Shown one piece after another: positions 34,751-44,110 of a stretch of DNA of 64,000 nt (positions are counted from its first letter, which is position 1; every line of letters starts with the position of its first letter). Location of the stretch: assembly GCA_024636975.1 (NCBI GenBank), contig JAGXGA010000027.1:310001-374000 (forward strand). Reading direction: 5' to 3'. Under the pieces are notes generated by a model, which saw only the letters and a program-made list of their open reading frames with translations, was not told where the DNA came from and ran no database searches. This stretch comes from Mariniphaga sp. (GTDB lineage Bacteria > Bacteroidota > Bacteroidia > Bacteroidales > Prolixibacteraceae). Position numbers and translations under genes: made by a program.

Positions 34751-36940
34751 CTACCTTACAAATAGTAATTCCCTGTATTTAGGTAAAGGCCAAAGTTCAT
34801 TGTCAACAATAAGTTCCAGTTTATCAATGTGGTAACGAATGTCAGGGAGAAAGGGCAGCACCGTTTCATCATATGCTTTTGCTTTTTCAATGGTGTCTTC
34901 AATGATATTGGCTTTTTTACGTGCTTCAATCATTTCTGTCCGTTTAGCCTTGATAGCTGAAATATGTCCCCCGATTTCCCGCACCAGGTTTTTTCTTGCA
35001 CCGGCAAGTTCTTCAAATTCGTCAGCCGAAAATACTTCCTTCATATTTTTTATATTTTCAAGAAGTGTTGTCTGGTAATGAACTGCTGTGGGAACTATAT
35101 GATTAATGGCCAAATCGGCAAGTACACGTGATTCAATTTGAATTTTCTTTAGGAATTTTTCGTATTCTACTTCTACTCTTCCGTGCAATTCCGACTTGTT
35201 AAATACGCCAAGTTCATCAAACATTTTCTGGTACTCGGGACGCATGTAGGCTGAAAGTGCTTCAGGTACATTATTGATATTGGAAAGTCCACGTGCGGCA
35301 GCTTCTTTTACCCATTCGGCACTGTACCCGTCACCATTAAACCGGATGTTTTTAGTATTAATTATAATTTCCTTTAGAACCTGGAAAATGGCTTCATCTT
35401 TTTTGGTGCCTTTTTCAATTAATGCGTCTACTTTGGTTTTAAACTTATTCAACTGATTGGCCATAACAGTATTCAGTACAATAAGAGCAGATGCGCAGTT
35501 GGCTGACGATCCTACAGCTCTGAATTCAAAGCGGTTTCCTGTAAAGGCAAACGGTGAAGTGCGGTTACGGTCGGTGCTGTCGAGAATGATTTCAGGAATA
35601 CGCCCGATGTTCAGTTTAAGAGCTGTTTTCTCATCCGGAGTCATTTTCTTATCACTAACTGCTTCTTCCATAAGGTCAAGCATTTTTGAAATTTCTGTAC
35701 CCAAAAATACCGAAAGGATGGAAGGGGGAGCCTCATTGGCACCTAACCGATGCTGATTCTGAGCATTGTAAATACTTGCCCGTAGTAAATCCTGATTGTC
35801 GTAAACAGCCTGAAGTGTATTAATTACAAAGGTTAAAAACAGAAGGTTAGATTTCGGATTCTTCCCCGGTGAGTATAGGTTCACACCTGTGTTGGTTGAC
35901 AGCGACCAGTTATTGTGTTTCCCTGAACCATTAATACCCTGGAACGGTTTTTCATGATACAGTATACGGAACTTATGCCGGCGGGCTATTTTTTGCATAA
36001 TATCCATAATCAGCTGATTGTGGTCGTTGGCAAGGTTTGCTTCCTCAAAAATAGGTGCAAGTTCAAACTGGTTCGGAGCAACCTCGTTGTGACGGGTTTT
36101 AACCGGAATGCCTAATTTATAGGCTTCATTCTCCACATCCTGCATAAACCGGTTTACGCGGGTAGGTATAGAAGAGAAATAGTGGTCATCGAGCTGCTGA
36201 TCTTTCGATGAAGAGTGGCCCATAAGGGTTCTTCCACATAGAATAAGATCAGGTCGTGCCATATAAAGCGCTTCGTCAATAAGAAAATACTCCTGTTCCC
36301 AACCAAGGTTTGCCTGCACCGATGCCACGTTTTTATCGAAATACTGGCAGACAGCGGTTGCGGCTTTATCAACAACATGCAGGGCGCGCAACAACGGTGT
36401 TTTATAATCGAGTGCTTCACCTGTATATGAAATAAAGATTGTAGGAATGGTTAAAGTTGTTTCGCTTATAAACGCAGGTGAAGTAGGATCCCAGGCTGTA
36501 TATCCTCTGGCTTCAAAGGTTTGCCGGATGCCACCACTTGGGAACGATGATGCATCAGGTTCCTGTTGTGCCAATAATGACCCTGAAAATGCTTCAACAA
36601 CACTTCCTTTTTCTCCGTGTACGATAAAAGCATCGTGCTTTTCTGCCGTTGCATCAGTGAGGGGGTGAAACCAATGTGTATAATGAGTAGCACCATTCTC
36701 CAGTGCCCATGCCTTCATTCCCTGGGCAATCTGATCGGCCATTTTACGGTCGATGGTAGTGCCATGCTTTGTGGCATCCATGACAGCAGAAAATGCCTCT
36801 TTGGAAAGGTATTTTTTCATTTTTGTTTCATCAAAAACCAGTTTCCCGTAATAATTGGAAACCAGGTTGTCTTCCCTGACAAATTCTGCAGGTTCGCGGT
36901 TGAGGACTTCTTCCAATGCTTTTAGTCTGAACTGTGCCAT
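34751..36940 (-). CDS. glnN: glutamine synthetase type III
   Basis: About 729 residues, the length of GSIII (types I and II are 350-470). It makes glutamine from glutamate and ammonium in the cytoplasm. Visible marks include the GSIII N-terminal region (THYTHWFHPLTDATAEKHD), QANLGWEQEYFLID with metal-binding Glu residues, RHNEVAPNQFELAPIFE, and GSGKHNNWSLST. The frame is open to 36976, but a TATTTTTG -7 box at 36974-36981 places transcription start below that codon, so the ATG at 36940 (MAQFRLKALEE) is used. It stands alone with its own terminator; nitrogen control is expected but not visible. Confidence 0.95.
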   Translation of the reverse strand: MAQFRLKALEEVLNREPAEFVREDNLVSNYYGKLVFDETKMKKYLSKEAFSAVMDATKHGTTIDRKMADQIAQGMKAWALENGATHYTHWFHPLTDATAEKHDAFIVHGEKGSVVEAFSGSLLAQQEPDASSFPSGGIRQTFEARGYTAWDPTSPAFISETTLTIPTIFISYTGEALDYKTPLLRALHVVDKAATAVCQYFDKNVASVQANLGWEQEYFLIDEALYMARPDLILCGRTLMGHSSSKDQQLDDHYFSSIPTRVNRFMQDVENEAYKLGIPVKTRHNEVAPNQFELAPIFEEANLANDHNQLIMDIMQKIARRHKFRILYHEKPFQGINGSGKHNNWSLSTNTGVNLYSPGKNPKSNLLFLTFVINTLQAVYDNQDLLRASIYNAQNQHRLGANEAPPSILSVFLGTEISKMLDLMEEAVSDKKMTPDEKTALKLNIGRIPEIILDSTDRNRTSPFAFTGNRFEFRAVGSSANCASALIVLNTVMANQLNKFKTKVDALIEKGTKKDEAIFQVLKEIIINTKNIRFNGDGYSAEWVKEAAARGLSNINNVPEALSAYMRPEYQKMFDELGVFNKSELHGRVEVEYEKFLKKIQIESRVLADLAINHIVPTAVHYQTTLLENIKNMKEVFSADEFEELAGARKNLVREIGGHISAIKAKRTEMIEARKKANIIEDTIEKAKAYDETVLPFLPDIRYHIDKLELIVDNELWPLPKYRELLFVR

Positions 36941-37307
36941 AATTGTAAAAATTTTAAGATTTATTTTCTGAATCAAAAATAGATTATTTTTTTAGTCATA
37001 TATCAAAAACAGAGGGTGAAATTGTAAAATATTTGATATTTTTTTAACAATGGTGGTAAAATTTAGGGTATAATAAGAAAAAAACGATAAAAAATCTGTA
37101 TTTAGTCGTTTTTGTGCGTGGGTTCTAAAAGAGATCTAAAACTAATTTTAATGGTATTAATGGTATTTTTTTGTTTTAAAAACATAAATAGGATATTTTA
37201 GGTGTAATATTTGATTGATAGGACAGTCTTATTAATTCCAAAAGGTTTAAATGGCGGAAATACAAAATCCCATCAGGCTTTAAAAAATTAATACCATATT
37301 AACAGAT
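36941..37307. other. AT-rich divergent control region
   Basis: About 370 bp between glnN and the tldD-like gene. It contains the glnN -7 box and several T-rich stretches with TTTTTTG; no RNA gene or stable hairpin is seen. Confidence 0.5.
36974..36981 (-). promoter_or_regulatory. -7 box of glnN
   Basis: Minus strand TATTTTTG matches TAnnTTTG, 33 bp before the chosen ATG. Confidence 0.5.
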
Positions 37308-38831
37308 ATGAGAACAGACAGACGTAATTTTATTAAAACAAGTGGAGCAGCTGTGGCAGGGGGTATGGTTTTACCTCCTTTTTTGCAGTCGTTTCAAAAC
37401 GTTCAAATTTCAGGAAACGTGAAGAATTATTTAGATCATTTTGAGGTGTCGGTAGAAATGCTGCAAAAAGTAATTGCTGCAGCTATGAGCAAGGGGGGTG
37501 ATTATGCCGATTTGTTTTTTGAGCATAAGAAATCGAACAGCCTTGGGCTGGAGGATGGCAAAGTGAACCGTGCCTATTCCAATATTGATTATGGTGTTGG
37601 GATCAGAGTGCTTAAAGGTGACCAGACCGGTTTTGCCTATTCCGAAACCATTACTCCGGAGGCATTGATTAATGCAGCAAAGATGGCTGCAAACATTGCA
37701 AACAGCAGTAGCACCTATTCTCCTGTCGGAATAACTGAGAAAATACCTGCAAGTTATTATAACATCTCCCGAAAATGGGAGGATGTGTCGGTTAAAGATA
37801 AAGTACCCTTTGTCCAGAAGATCAACGACAAGGTTTTCAGCCTTAACGACAAAGTTATAAAGGTAAATGCATTCATGGGAGATGAAACTGCCTATGTAAT
37901 GTTTTATAATTCTGAAGGAAGGCTTACTTATGATTACCGTCCGATGATAAGCTTTGGTGCAGTTTGCATTATGGAGAAAGATGGTAAGGTAGAAAACGCT
38001 TATTCAGCCCGTTCATTCAGGAAAGGTTTTGAATGGTTAACTGATGAAGTTGTTGATGAAATAGCTAAAGAAGCAGTAGATCGTACCAACTTGCTTTTTG
38101 AAGCAACCAAGCCACGGGCCGGAGAGATGCCGGTGGTAATGGGTGCCGGTGGTTCAGGCATATTGTTGCACGAAGCCATTGGGCATACGTTTGAGGCCGA
38201 TTTTAACCGCAAAGGAACATCAATTTTCAGCGATAAGATGGGTAAAAAAGTAGCTGAAAGTTTCGTTAATATAATTGATGACGGAACGCTTGTATACAAC
38301 CGGGGGTCGATTAACGTCGACGACGAAGGGAATGATGTTCAAAAAACCTACCTGGTGAAAGATGGCGTGTTGAACAGCTATATTCACGATCGCATCAGCT
38401 CAAGGTATTATAATGTAGATCCTACCGGAAACGGAAGGCGGGAATCGTTCAGGCACATTCCATTGCCGCGCATGCGGGCAACCTATATGGAAATTGGTAC
38501 GCATTCAAAAGACGATATCATTTCAAATGTTGACTATGGTGTGTATGTCGATAATTTCAGTAATGGTCAGGTAAAAATTGGTGCAGGTGATTTTACGTTC
38601 TTTGTGAAGTCGGGTTATTTGATTGAGAAGGGTAAACTGACCCAGCCAATAAAAGACATCAACATTATTGGCAATGGTCCTAAGGCTTTGGCCGATATTA
38701 CAATGGCTGCCAATGATTATCTTATTGATAATGGCACCTGGACCTGCGGTAAAGATGGGCAGTCGGTACCAGTTACCTGTGGATTGCCAACTGTTTTGGT
38801 GAAGAAATTAACTGTAGGCGGTACCGTTTAA
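37308..38831 (+). CDS. tldD: TldD-family metalloprotease subunit with Tat-like signal
   Basis: 507 residues. The metal-binding motif HEAIGHTFEAD (H-E-x-x-x-H, near residue 286) is the TldD catalytic site, and GAGGSGILLHEAIGH is family-typical. TldD forms a heterodimer with TldE/PmbA that degrades unfolded peptides and helps mature microcin B17-type peptides and CcdA. Unusually, the N-terminus reads DRRNFIKTSGAAVAGG followed by a hydrophobic stretch, a twin-arginine signal pattern, so this copy may be exported. The partner gene follows 31 bp later on the same strand. Confidence 0.92.
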   Translation: MRTDRRNFIKTSGAAVAGGMVLPPFLQSFQNVQISGNVKNYLDHFEVSVEMLQKVIAAAMSKGGDYADLFFEHKKSNSLGLEDGKVNRAYSNIDYGVGIRVLKGDQTGFAYSETITPEALINAAKMAANIANSSSTYSPVGITEKIPASYYNISRKWEDVSVKDKVPFVQKINDKVFSLNDKVIKVNAFMGDETAYVMFYNSEGRLTYDYRPMISFGAVCIMEKDGKVENAYSARSFRKGFEWLTDEVVDEIAKEAVDRTNLLFEATKPRAGEMPVVMGAGGSGILLHEAIGHTFEADFNRKGTSIFSDKMGKKVAESFVNIIDDGTLVYNRGSINVDDEGNDVQKTYLVKDGVLNSYIHDRISSRYYNVDPTGNGRRESFRHIPLPRMRATYMEIGTHSKDDIISNVDYGVYVDNFSNGQVKIGAGDFTFFVKSGYLIEKGKLTQPIKDINIIGNGPKALADITMAANDYLIDNGTWTCGKDGQSVPVTCGLPTVLVKKLTVGGTV

Positions 38832-38862
38832 AGCATGTTTTATCTTAAAAGATTTTTTGAAA

Positions 38863-40179
38863 ATGACAAAACAGGAAAAATATAATCTGGCAAATTGGGC
38901 CATGAATCACGCACTTGAAAATGGGGCTCAACAAGCAAGCGTTAGTATTTCAAATAACCGCAGCAGTAGTGTTGATGTGCGGGAAGAGAAAATTGACAAG
39001 CTGGAACAGGCTATTGAAAGCAATCTTTCAATCCGGCTGTTTGTCGATAAAAAGTATTCGATGCATTCAACCAACAGGCTTAAAGAGGATGAACTGGCTC
39101 GCTTTATAGAGGAGGCCATTGCAGGCACCCGTTATCTTTCGGAAGACGAATTCCGTGCGCTTCCCGATCCTGCACTATATTATAAAGGACAGGAAAGGGA
39201 TTTGAATACACTGGATAAGGATTTCGACAAGCATGATCCGCAGGTAAAGATTGATCTTGCCTTTAGTGCTGAAAAAGAAGTAAAAGGACAGGATGAGCGC
39301 ATAATTTCTGTTTCAACCAGTTACTATGACGGAATTAGTGAACGGGTTATGGTTACCAGTAATGGGTTTGAAGGCGATACTTCCAATTCTTATTACGGGT
39401 TAAATGCCTCGGTATCTGTTAAGGGTGGAGATGCAAGACCTGAATCGGGTTGGGGAGAAAGTGCAATATTTTTCGATAAGCTGGAGAAAAGTGGAATCGG
39501 TAAAAAAGCGCTTGATCGCGCCATACGAAAAATAGGGCAGGGGAAGGTGGAATCAGGAAAAATGGATATGATTGTGGAAAACAGAACGGTTTCGCGCATA
39601 TTCAGTCCTCTTGTCTCGGCTTTGAATGGATCGGCTATTCAGCAGAAGAATTCATTTCTGGTTGATAAACTTGGCGAAAAGGTGTTTTCAGATAAACTGA
39701 CAATTACCGATGACCCATTTGTTCCTGCAGGTCGGGGTAGCAGGCTTTTCGACAATGAAGGCCTTGCAACTCAAAAACGCCCTGTTTTTGAGGGAGGGGT
39801 AGTAAAAAATTATTATATCGATACTTATTACGGTAAGAAACTCAACATGCAACCCACCAGCGGGAGCACTACAAACCTGGTTTTGAATACAGGAAATAAT
39901 GATTTGGAAGGGTTGATTGCTATGGTCGAAAAAGGAATCCTGATAACCGGTTTTAACGGAGGAAACTGCAACGGAACAACCGGCGATTTTTCGTATGGTA
40001 TTGAAGGTTTCCTGATTGAAAATGGAAAGATCGTTAAGCCTGTGTCTGAAATGAATATCACCGGAAATATGAAAGACTTGTGGTCTGACATCAGTGAAGT
40101 GGGGAATGATGTTTATAAAAACTCATCATGGCTAATGCCATCTATTCTCTTTCGCGGAGTTGATTTCAGTGGAGCATAA
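38863..40179 (+). CDS. pmbA: TldE/PmbA-family protease partner
   Basis: About 438 residues of the TldD/PmbA fold without the H-E-x-x-x-H motif, as expected for TldE, which needs TldD for activity. Marks are SSVDVREEKIDKLEQAIE near the start, TSNGFEGD, and the C-terminal GGNCNGTTGDFSYGIEGFLIENG stretch in pieces. It has no evident signal peptide of its own; if TldD is Tat-exported, TldE would need to travel with it. The ATG at 38863 is used; an upstream TTG at 38857 is weaker. Confidence 0.92.
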   Translation: MTKQEKYNLANWAMNHALENGAQQASVSISNNRSSSVDVREEKIDKLEQAIESNLSIRLFVDKKYSMHSTNRLKEDELARFIEEAIAGTRYLSEDEFRALPDPALYYKGQERDLNTLDKDFDKHDPQVKIDLAFSAEKEVKGQDERIISVSTSYYDGISERVMVTSNGFEGDTSNSYYGLNASVSVKGGDARPESGWGESAIFFDKLEKSGIGKKALDRAIRKIGQGKVESGKMDMIVENRTVSRIFSPLVSALNGSAIQQKNSFLVDKLGEKVFSDKLTITDDPFVPAGRGSRLFDNEGLATQKRPVFEGGVVKNYYIDTYYGKKLNMQPTSGSTTNLVLNTGNNDLEGLIAMVEKGILITGFNGGNCNGTTGDFSYGIEGFLIENGKIVKPVSEMNITGNMKDLWSDISEVGNDVYKNSSWLMPSILFRGVDFSGA

Positions 40180-40201
40180 ATTTAGTGTCGGGGTATACAG
40201 G

Positions 40202-40237
40202 AAAACCGGAAGCATTATTTGTTTCCGGTTTTTTTGT
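40202..40237 (+). terminator. intrinsic terminator after the tldD-pmbA pair
   Basis: AAACCGGAA and TTTCCGGTT form a stem around about 10 nt, followed by a T-run. Confidence 0.85.
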
Positions 40238-40333
40238 CATAAATAATTTTTTTTCACAAAAATATATGAACAGGTGTAACGTATAAGCCATTTTTTAGTC
40301 TTATGGGAACAGAAACAGAAAACAATTTTAGTT

Positions 40334-41047
40334 ATGAAAACAAATTTACTGCTTGCTACAGGAGTAATTTTATTGCTATTTACTTCCTGTACCGAGGATT
40401 TTTTTATTCGCGGAAATGGAATTCCTGACAGTGAAAACCGGCTGGTGCCTGCTTTTTCATCAGTATCGTCTGAAGGGAATTTCGAAGTTCATATCACATC
40501 AGGAGATTCTCACGAAGTATTAATTAATGCTGAATCGAATCTGCTACCGTATATTGAAACCGATGTCAGAGGTGGCAACCTGAAGATTCATGTCAGAGGA
40601 TTAAATAGTTTACGGAATCAGCTTCCTGTGGAAGTATTCATTACTGCTCCCCATATTGGCGGAATAGCTCAGAGTGGATCGGGCATAATTACCACCGGGT
40701 GGTTCGAAGGGGATGCTTTTCATTATGTGGTCTCAGGTTCGGGAATCATTGAAAGCTCGGTCGATGCCGACATCGTTGAAGCTATAGTTTCAGGATCCGG
40801 AAACTTGTATATTTCAGGATTGGCCCGTGATGCCAGTCTGATCCTTAGCGGATCTGGTAAAATTGATGCATGGGATCTGGCGGTTCGCAATTGTGATGCT
40901 AAAATATCAGGATCAGGTGATGTATGGATTGACGTTGACCACTATCTGAAAGCTGTAATTTCAGGAAGTGGAAATGTTTTTTATAGTGGAACTCCATATT
41001 TGGAAACAGTAGTTTCTGGTTCAGGCGGTGTAATTCATAAAAATTAG
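40334..41047 (+). CDS. DUF2807 (GIN-domain) lipoprotein
   Basis: 237 residues. Signal peptide ending LLFTSC (lipobox), then a head-GIN/DUF2807 domain (about 40-230) made of repeated beta strands with SGSG turns at regular spacing (QSGSG, VSGSG, VSGSGN, LSGSGK, ISGSGD, ISGSGN, VSGSG), which suggests a right-handed beta-helix or solenoid. Members are common envelope proteins of Bacteroidota with no defined role. It begins a run of three short envelope genes with 28 and 53 bp gaps. Confidence 0.88.
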   Translation: MKTNLLLATGVILLLFTSCTEDFFIRGNGIPDSENRLVPAFSSVSSEGNFEVHITSGDSHEVLINAESNLLPYIETDVRGGNLKIHVRGLNSLRNQLPVEVFITAPHIGGIAQSGSGIITTGWFEGDAFHYVVSGSGIIESSVDADIVEAIVSGSGNLYISGLARDASLILSGSGKIDAWDLAVRNCDAKISGSGDVWIDVDHYLKAVISGSGNVFYSGTPYLETVVSGSGGVIHKN

Positions 41048-41075
41048 GTAAATTACATCGACAAATTTACCTGAT

Positions 41076-41573
41076 ATGAAAAGATTCCTGATTATTGCAC
41101 TATTAGTGTTTACAGCCAAAGTTATGTTCGCACAAGGATACACACAGGCCATTGGTATTAGGGCGGGTTGGATTTCTCCCGGAATTGAATATCGTTATTA
41201 CAATAGCGACAAATATTCACTGAAAGCCCTGCTTTCGTTTCGTAACCGTGGCCTGCAGTTGCATGGCATCACTGAATTTTACAAATACGATCTGTTTCCC
41301 TTTTCTTATCAGCTTGTATTTGTATATGGAGCCGGTATACATGCCGGGTTCGAAAGCTGGGATGAGGTTACCTTCGATAACAACCAGCGTTTGGCCAATG
41401 TACAATCTTCTTTCCTTGTCGGACTTGATGGCCTGATTGGTCTGGAATATCTTTTTTATGAAGCGCCGGTAAAGGTCGGAATTGAAGCAAAGCCTTTTTT
41501 TGATGTATTCGGCAGATATGGCTTTAATGTTGTTTTGCCCGATATTGCTTTTACAGTCAAATACCTTTTCTAA
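41076..41573 (+). CDS. small exported beta-rich protein, probable outer-membrane barrel
   Basis: 165 residues. Signal peptide ending VMFAQG, then alternating hydrophobic beta strands (YTQAIGIRAGWIS, YSLKALLSFRNRGLQ, YQLVFVYGAGIHAGF, LDGLIGLEYLF) ending VLPDIAFTVKYLF, with a terminal aromatic residue as in outer-membrane barrels of about eight strands. No named family recognised. It lies 28 bp after the DUF2807 gene. Confidence 0.75.
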   Translation: MKRFLIIALLVFTAKVMFAQGYTQAIGIRAGWISPGIEYRYYNSDKYSLKALLSFRNRGLQLHGITEFYKYDLFPFSYQLVFVYGAGIHAGFESWDEVTFDNNQRLANVQSSFLVGLDGLIGLEYLFYEAPVKVGIEAKPFFDVFGRYGFNVVLPDIAFTVKYLF

Positions 41574-41626
41574 GACATACTTTTTATTTAATTATTTTAT
41601 TTAATAACCTTAAGAATTGATTCGTT

Positions 41627-42256
41627 ATGAAGAAGTTTACTTTGCTGTTAATAATGGCATGTGCAGTGTTGTTGGTATATGGACAGGAAGAGAACAGAAG
41701 CGAAGTCCAAACCTTATTTTCAAACCAGAAGAGTCTGGGATTTTATGGCTCCTTTTCGTTGGGATATTCACAAATAAACGGAAAAGATGCTTTGGTTTCT
41801 GGTGGCCGTGTCGCAATGATTTTTAACCACAGTACCGCCGTAGGATTAGCCGGTTACGGATTTGTGAATAATATGGAAGGCTACCATTGGCAGGATGACA
41901 ATATTTTGAAGTATTCATTGGCAGGTGGATATGGAGGTATATTCATTGAGCCCATAGTAGGTGGATTGAACCCTGTGCATGTAACTTTTCCGGTGTTATT
42001 TGGTTTGGGAGGAGTTGCTCAGGTGAGAAATTATGGCCCGGGATATTGGGAATTTCCTTATTACGACACACCCGAAAGCGATTTATTCTTCATTGTAGAG
42101 CCTGCTGTGGAGCTGGAAGTTAACCTTGCAAGGTTCTTTCGTACCGCTGCCACATTTAGTTACCGCTTTACTTCTGAAGTTGAACTATTTGATGTTAATC
42201 CTGATGTATTGCGTGGATTTCATTTTGGGTTAACTTTCAAGTTTGGAAAGTTCTGA
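41627..42256 (+). CDS. exported probable outer-membrane beta-barrel protein
   Basis: 209 residues. Signal peptide ending LLVYGQ, then strands with the barrel pattern (KSLGFYGSFSLGYSQI, GGRVAMIFNHSTAVGLAGYGF, TAATFSYRFTS) and a final FHFGLTFKFGKF ending in Phe, the usual barrel C-terminal residue. Family not recognised by name. The gene ends in a shared bidirectional terminator. Confidence 0.75.
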   Translation: MKKFTLLLIMACAVLLVYGQEENRSEVQTLFSNQKSLGFYGSFSLGYSQINGKDALVSGGRVAMIFNHSTAVGLAGYGFVNNMEGYHWQDDNILKYSLAGGYGGIFIEPIVGGLNPVHVTFPVLFGLGGVAQVRNYGPGYWEFPYYDTPESDLFFIVEPAVELEVNLARFFRTAATFSYRFTSEVELFDVNPDVLRGFHFGLTFKFGKF

Positions 42257-42269
42257 TTTAATTAAAATA

Positions 42270-42308
42270 AAAACCCGTGGAACTTCTATAAATCCCACGG
42301 GTTTTTTA
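42270..42308. terminator. bidirectional intrinsic terminator
   Basis: AACCCGTGG pairs with CCCACGGGTT around about 13 nt, with A-run before and T-run after, between convergent genes. Confidence 0.9.
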
Positions 42309-42318
42309 TTGATGTTTT

Positions 42319-43203
42319 TTATTCGGTAAAATCTACATATTCGGCTTGCTGAAGGAAATCAAAACTCATTCGCACGCTTTCAATCGGTTCGTAATTATAT
42401 TGTTCTACTTCAACAACTCCATATTCTGCTCCTGATTGTTCGCGTTTGGCAAACATCGATTCAAAATCCATTGTGCCGCTGGCACCCAGTTCTTCTTTAT
42501 CTTTTATGTGCCATACCTCGAATCTGCCAGGATAGCTTTCAAAATAGTCGAGCGGGTCTTTTCCGCCTTCTACAATCCAGTAAAGGTCGAGCTGGAACAT
42601 CACTTTTTCAGGATCGGTAAGTTCAAGCATCCAGTCGTATACCGGTTTACCATCAAATTCGGTTGTGAATTCGTTGGCATGATTGTGATATCCGAAACGA
42701 ATACCCTGTTCATTGCATTTTTCACCTACTGCATTAAAATATTCACAGTATCTTTTTAAGCCATCAAGGCTTTCATACCCTGTGCGGCCCATCCATGGCT
42801 GAACAATCCATTCAACACCGGCATCTGCGTGTGCCTGGATGGCTTCATCCCACCATGCCATAGTTGAGTCCCAACTTGCTGAATCCGGAACGTCCTGACC
42901 TGTGTGTGAACCAAGGAACTGCATACCATTAGTTTCACATAACTCTTTAAAGTCTTCAGGTGACATGCCATAAAACTGGCCGTCTCCATAACCGGCAGCT
43001 TCAACAAACTTATAGCCTATCTCACCTACCTGTGCAACTGTGCCCTCAACGTCTTCTTTCATAGCATCACGGACTGAATAAAGCTGGAGGCCCATGAACA
43101 TTTCGCTTTCGGTTTCTGTGGTGCATCCTGTAAAAACCGGCATTGTTAATGCAACAATTCCGGCAATAAATAAAAATTTGCTTGTCATTTTTCTAATCAT
43201 CAT
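42319..43203 (-). CDS. exported sugar phosphate isomerase/epimerase-like TIM barrel
   Basis: 294 residues of the xylose-isomerase-like AP-endonuclease-2 superfamily. A signal peptide ends VFTGC (lipobox), so it is a periplasmic or outer-membrane lipoprotein. The barrel has LQLYSVRDAM, YHNHANEF, FQLDLYWIVEGG, WHIKDKEE and GVVEVEQYNY, whose His, Asp and Glu fit the metal site. Such exported forms are common in Bacteroidota and may act on oligosaccharide or inositol-like substrates; the substrate here is not known. Two earlier in-frame Met codons make the exact start (43203, 43200 or 43188) uncertain. Confidence 0.85.
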   Translation of the reverse strand: MMIRKMTSKFLFIAGIVALTMPVFTGCTTETESEMFMGLQLYSVRDAMKEDVEGTVAQVGEIGYKFVEAAGYGDGQFYGMSPEDFKELCETNGMQFLGSHTGQDVPDSASWDSTMAWWDEAIQAHADAGVEWIVQPWMGRTGYESLDGLKRYCEYFNAVGEKCNEQGIRFGYHNHANEFTTEFDGKPVYDWMLELTDPEKVMFQLDLYWIVEGGKDPLDYFESYPGRFEVWHIKDKEELGASGTMDFESMFAKREQSGAEYGVVEVEQYNYEPIESVRMSFDFLQQAEYVDFTE

Positions 43204-43416
43204 GTACTGGTTTTATACGGTTCCTTAATAATAATTTTTCCAAATTTATGGATTTCTTTGTGTTATACAGAGGGTTTGCTGATTTATTTATCCGATTGTT
43301 TTATTTTGTTAATTATTTCTGCACAGTTTATTTACTATAAATTCATATACCTGGAAAATACTTTCTATGGAAAATGATTTCAAAAAATAGCTTACTTTTG
43401 GTAATTTTTATATTTG

Positions 43417-43923
43417 ATGATTATGGATTCAACAGAAATCATAATGAAAATCCGTAAGATTGTTCGCTCAATCAATCTGGAGTCAAAAAAAATCGAAAAG
43501 GAGTACGGTGTCAGCATCCCTCAGGTGCTGTGTCTGAATTATATACGTGAATCAAAAAGCTTTCAGGCAGGACAGGGAGAAATCAAAAAATTTCTGAACC
43601 TGAATGCCAGTACAACCAGTGGCATTATAGACCGGCTTGAAGCCAAAGGGCTTGCTGCGCGGTTGCCAAAATCGGGTGATAAACGGGTCGTTACAATTGC
43701 GCTAACATCAAAGGGTGACCAGTTGTTGAAAAAAATTCCTGCCTTGTTGCAGGAGAAACTGGCCGAGAAGCTGGAAAAGCTTGATAATGATACCCGGGGT
43801 AAAATCAGGGAAAGCCTGGAACTGCTTGTTGGCCTTCTTGATATTGATGATATTGAAGCTTTCCCATCCCCGGTTGGTGAACCGGATGACTACATGCAGG
43901 ATAATAATCTGTTCGACATTTGA
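43417..43923 (+). CDS. MarR-family transcriptional regulator
   Basis: About 168 residues. Winged helix-turn-helix region at about 30-120 with GEIKKFLNLNASTTSGIIDRLEAKGLAAR and SGDKRVVTIALTSKGDQLL in pieces, the MarR pattern. Such dimers often respond to small ligands or oxidation. The beta-lysine operon begins 187 bp downstream on the same strand, so osmotic control by this protein is possible but not shown; MarR proteins also often regulate themselves. The ATG at 43417 or 43423 could be the start. Confidence 0.9.
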   Translation: MIMDSTEIIMKIRKIVRSINLESKKIEKEYGVSIPQVLCLNYIRESKSFQAGQGEIKKFLNLNASTTSGIIDRLEAKGLAARLPKSGDKRVVTIALTSKGDQLLKKIPALLQEKLAEKLEKLDNDTRGKIRESLELLVGLLDIDDIEAFPSPVGEPDDYMQDNNLFDI

Positions 43924-44082
43924 AAATGTTTCCTATAAAAACCATATTAAGTTAATTCATTATTAATACCACTTTTATTGAGTTATAGTATTTTATGGTT
44001 AAACTGCTTTTATACAAGCACGTAATTTGTGGTTCTTTGTATTGTAGCGACTTATATCATTAGCCTGTTTAAATATTTTTTC

Positions 44083-44090
44083 TAATTTTG
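44083..44090 (+). promoter_or_regulatory. -7 box upstream of ablA
   Basis: TAATTTTG matches TAnnTTTG, 20 bp before the ablA ATG; the -33 region is weak. Confidence 0.45.
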
Positions 44091-44110
44091 TTCGCATAGA
44101 AACTAATATT

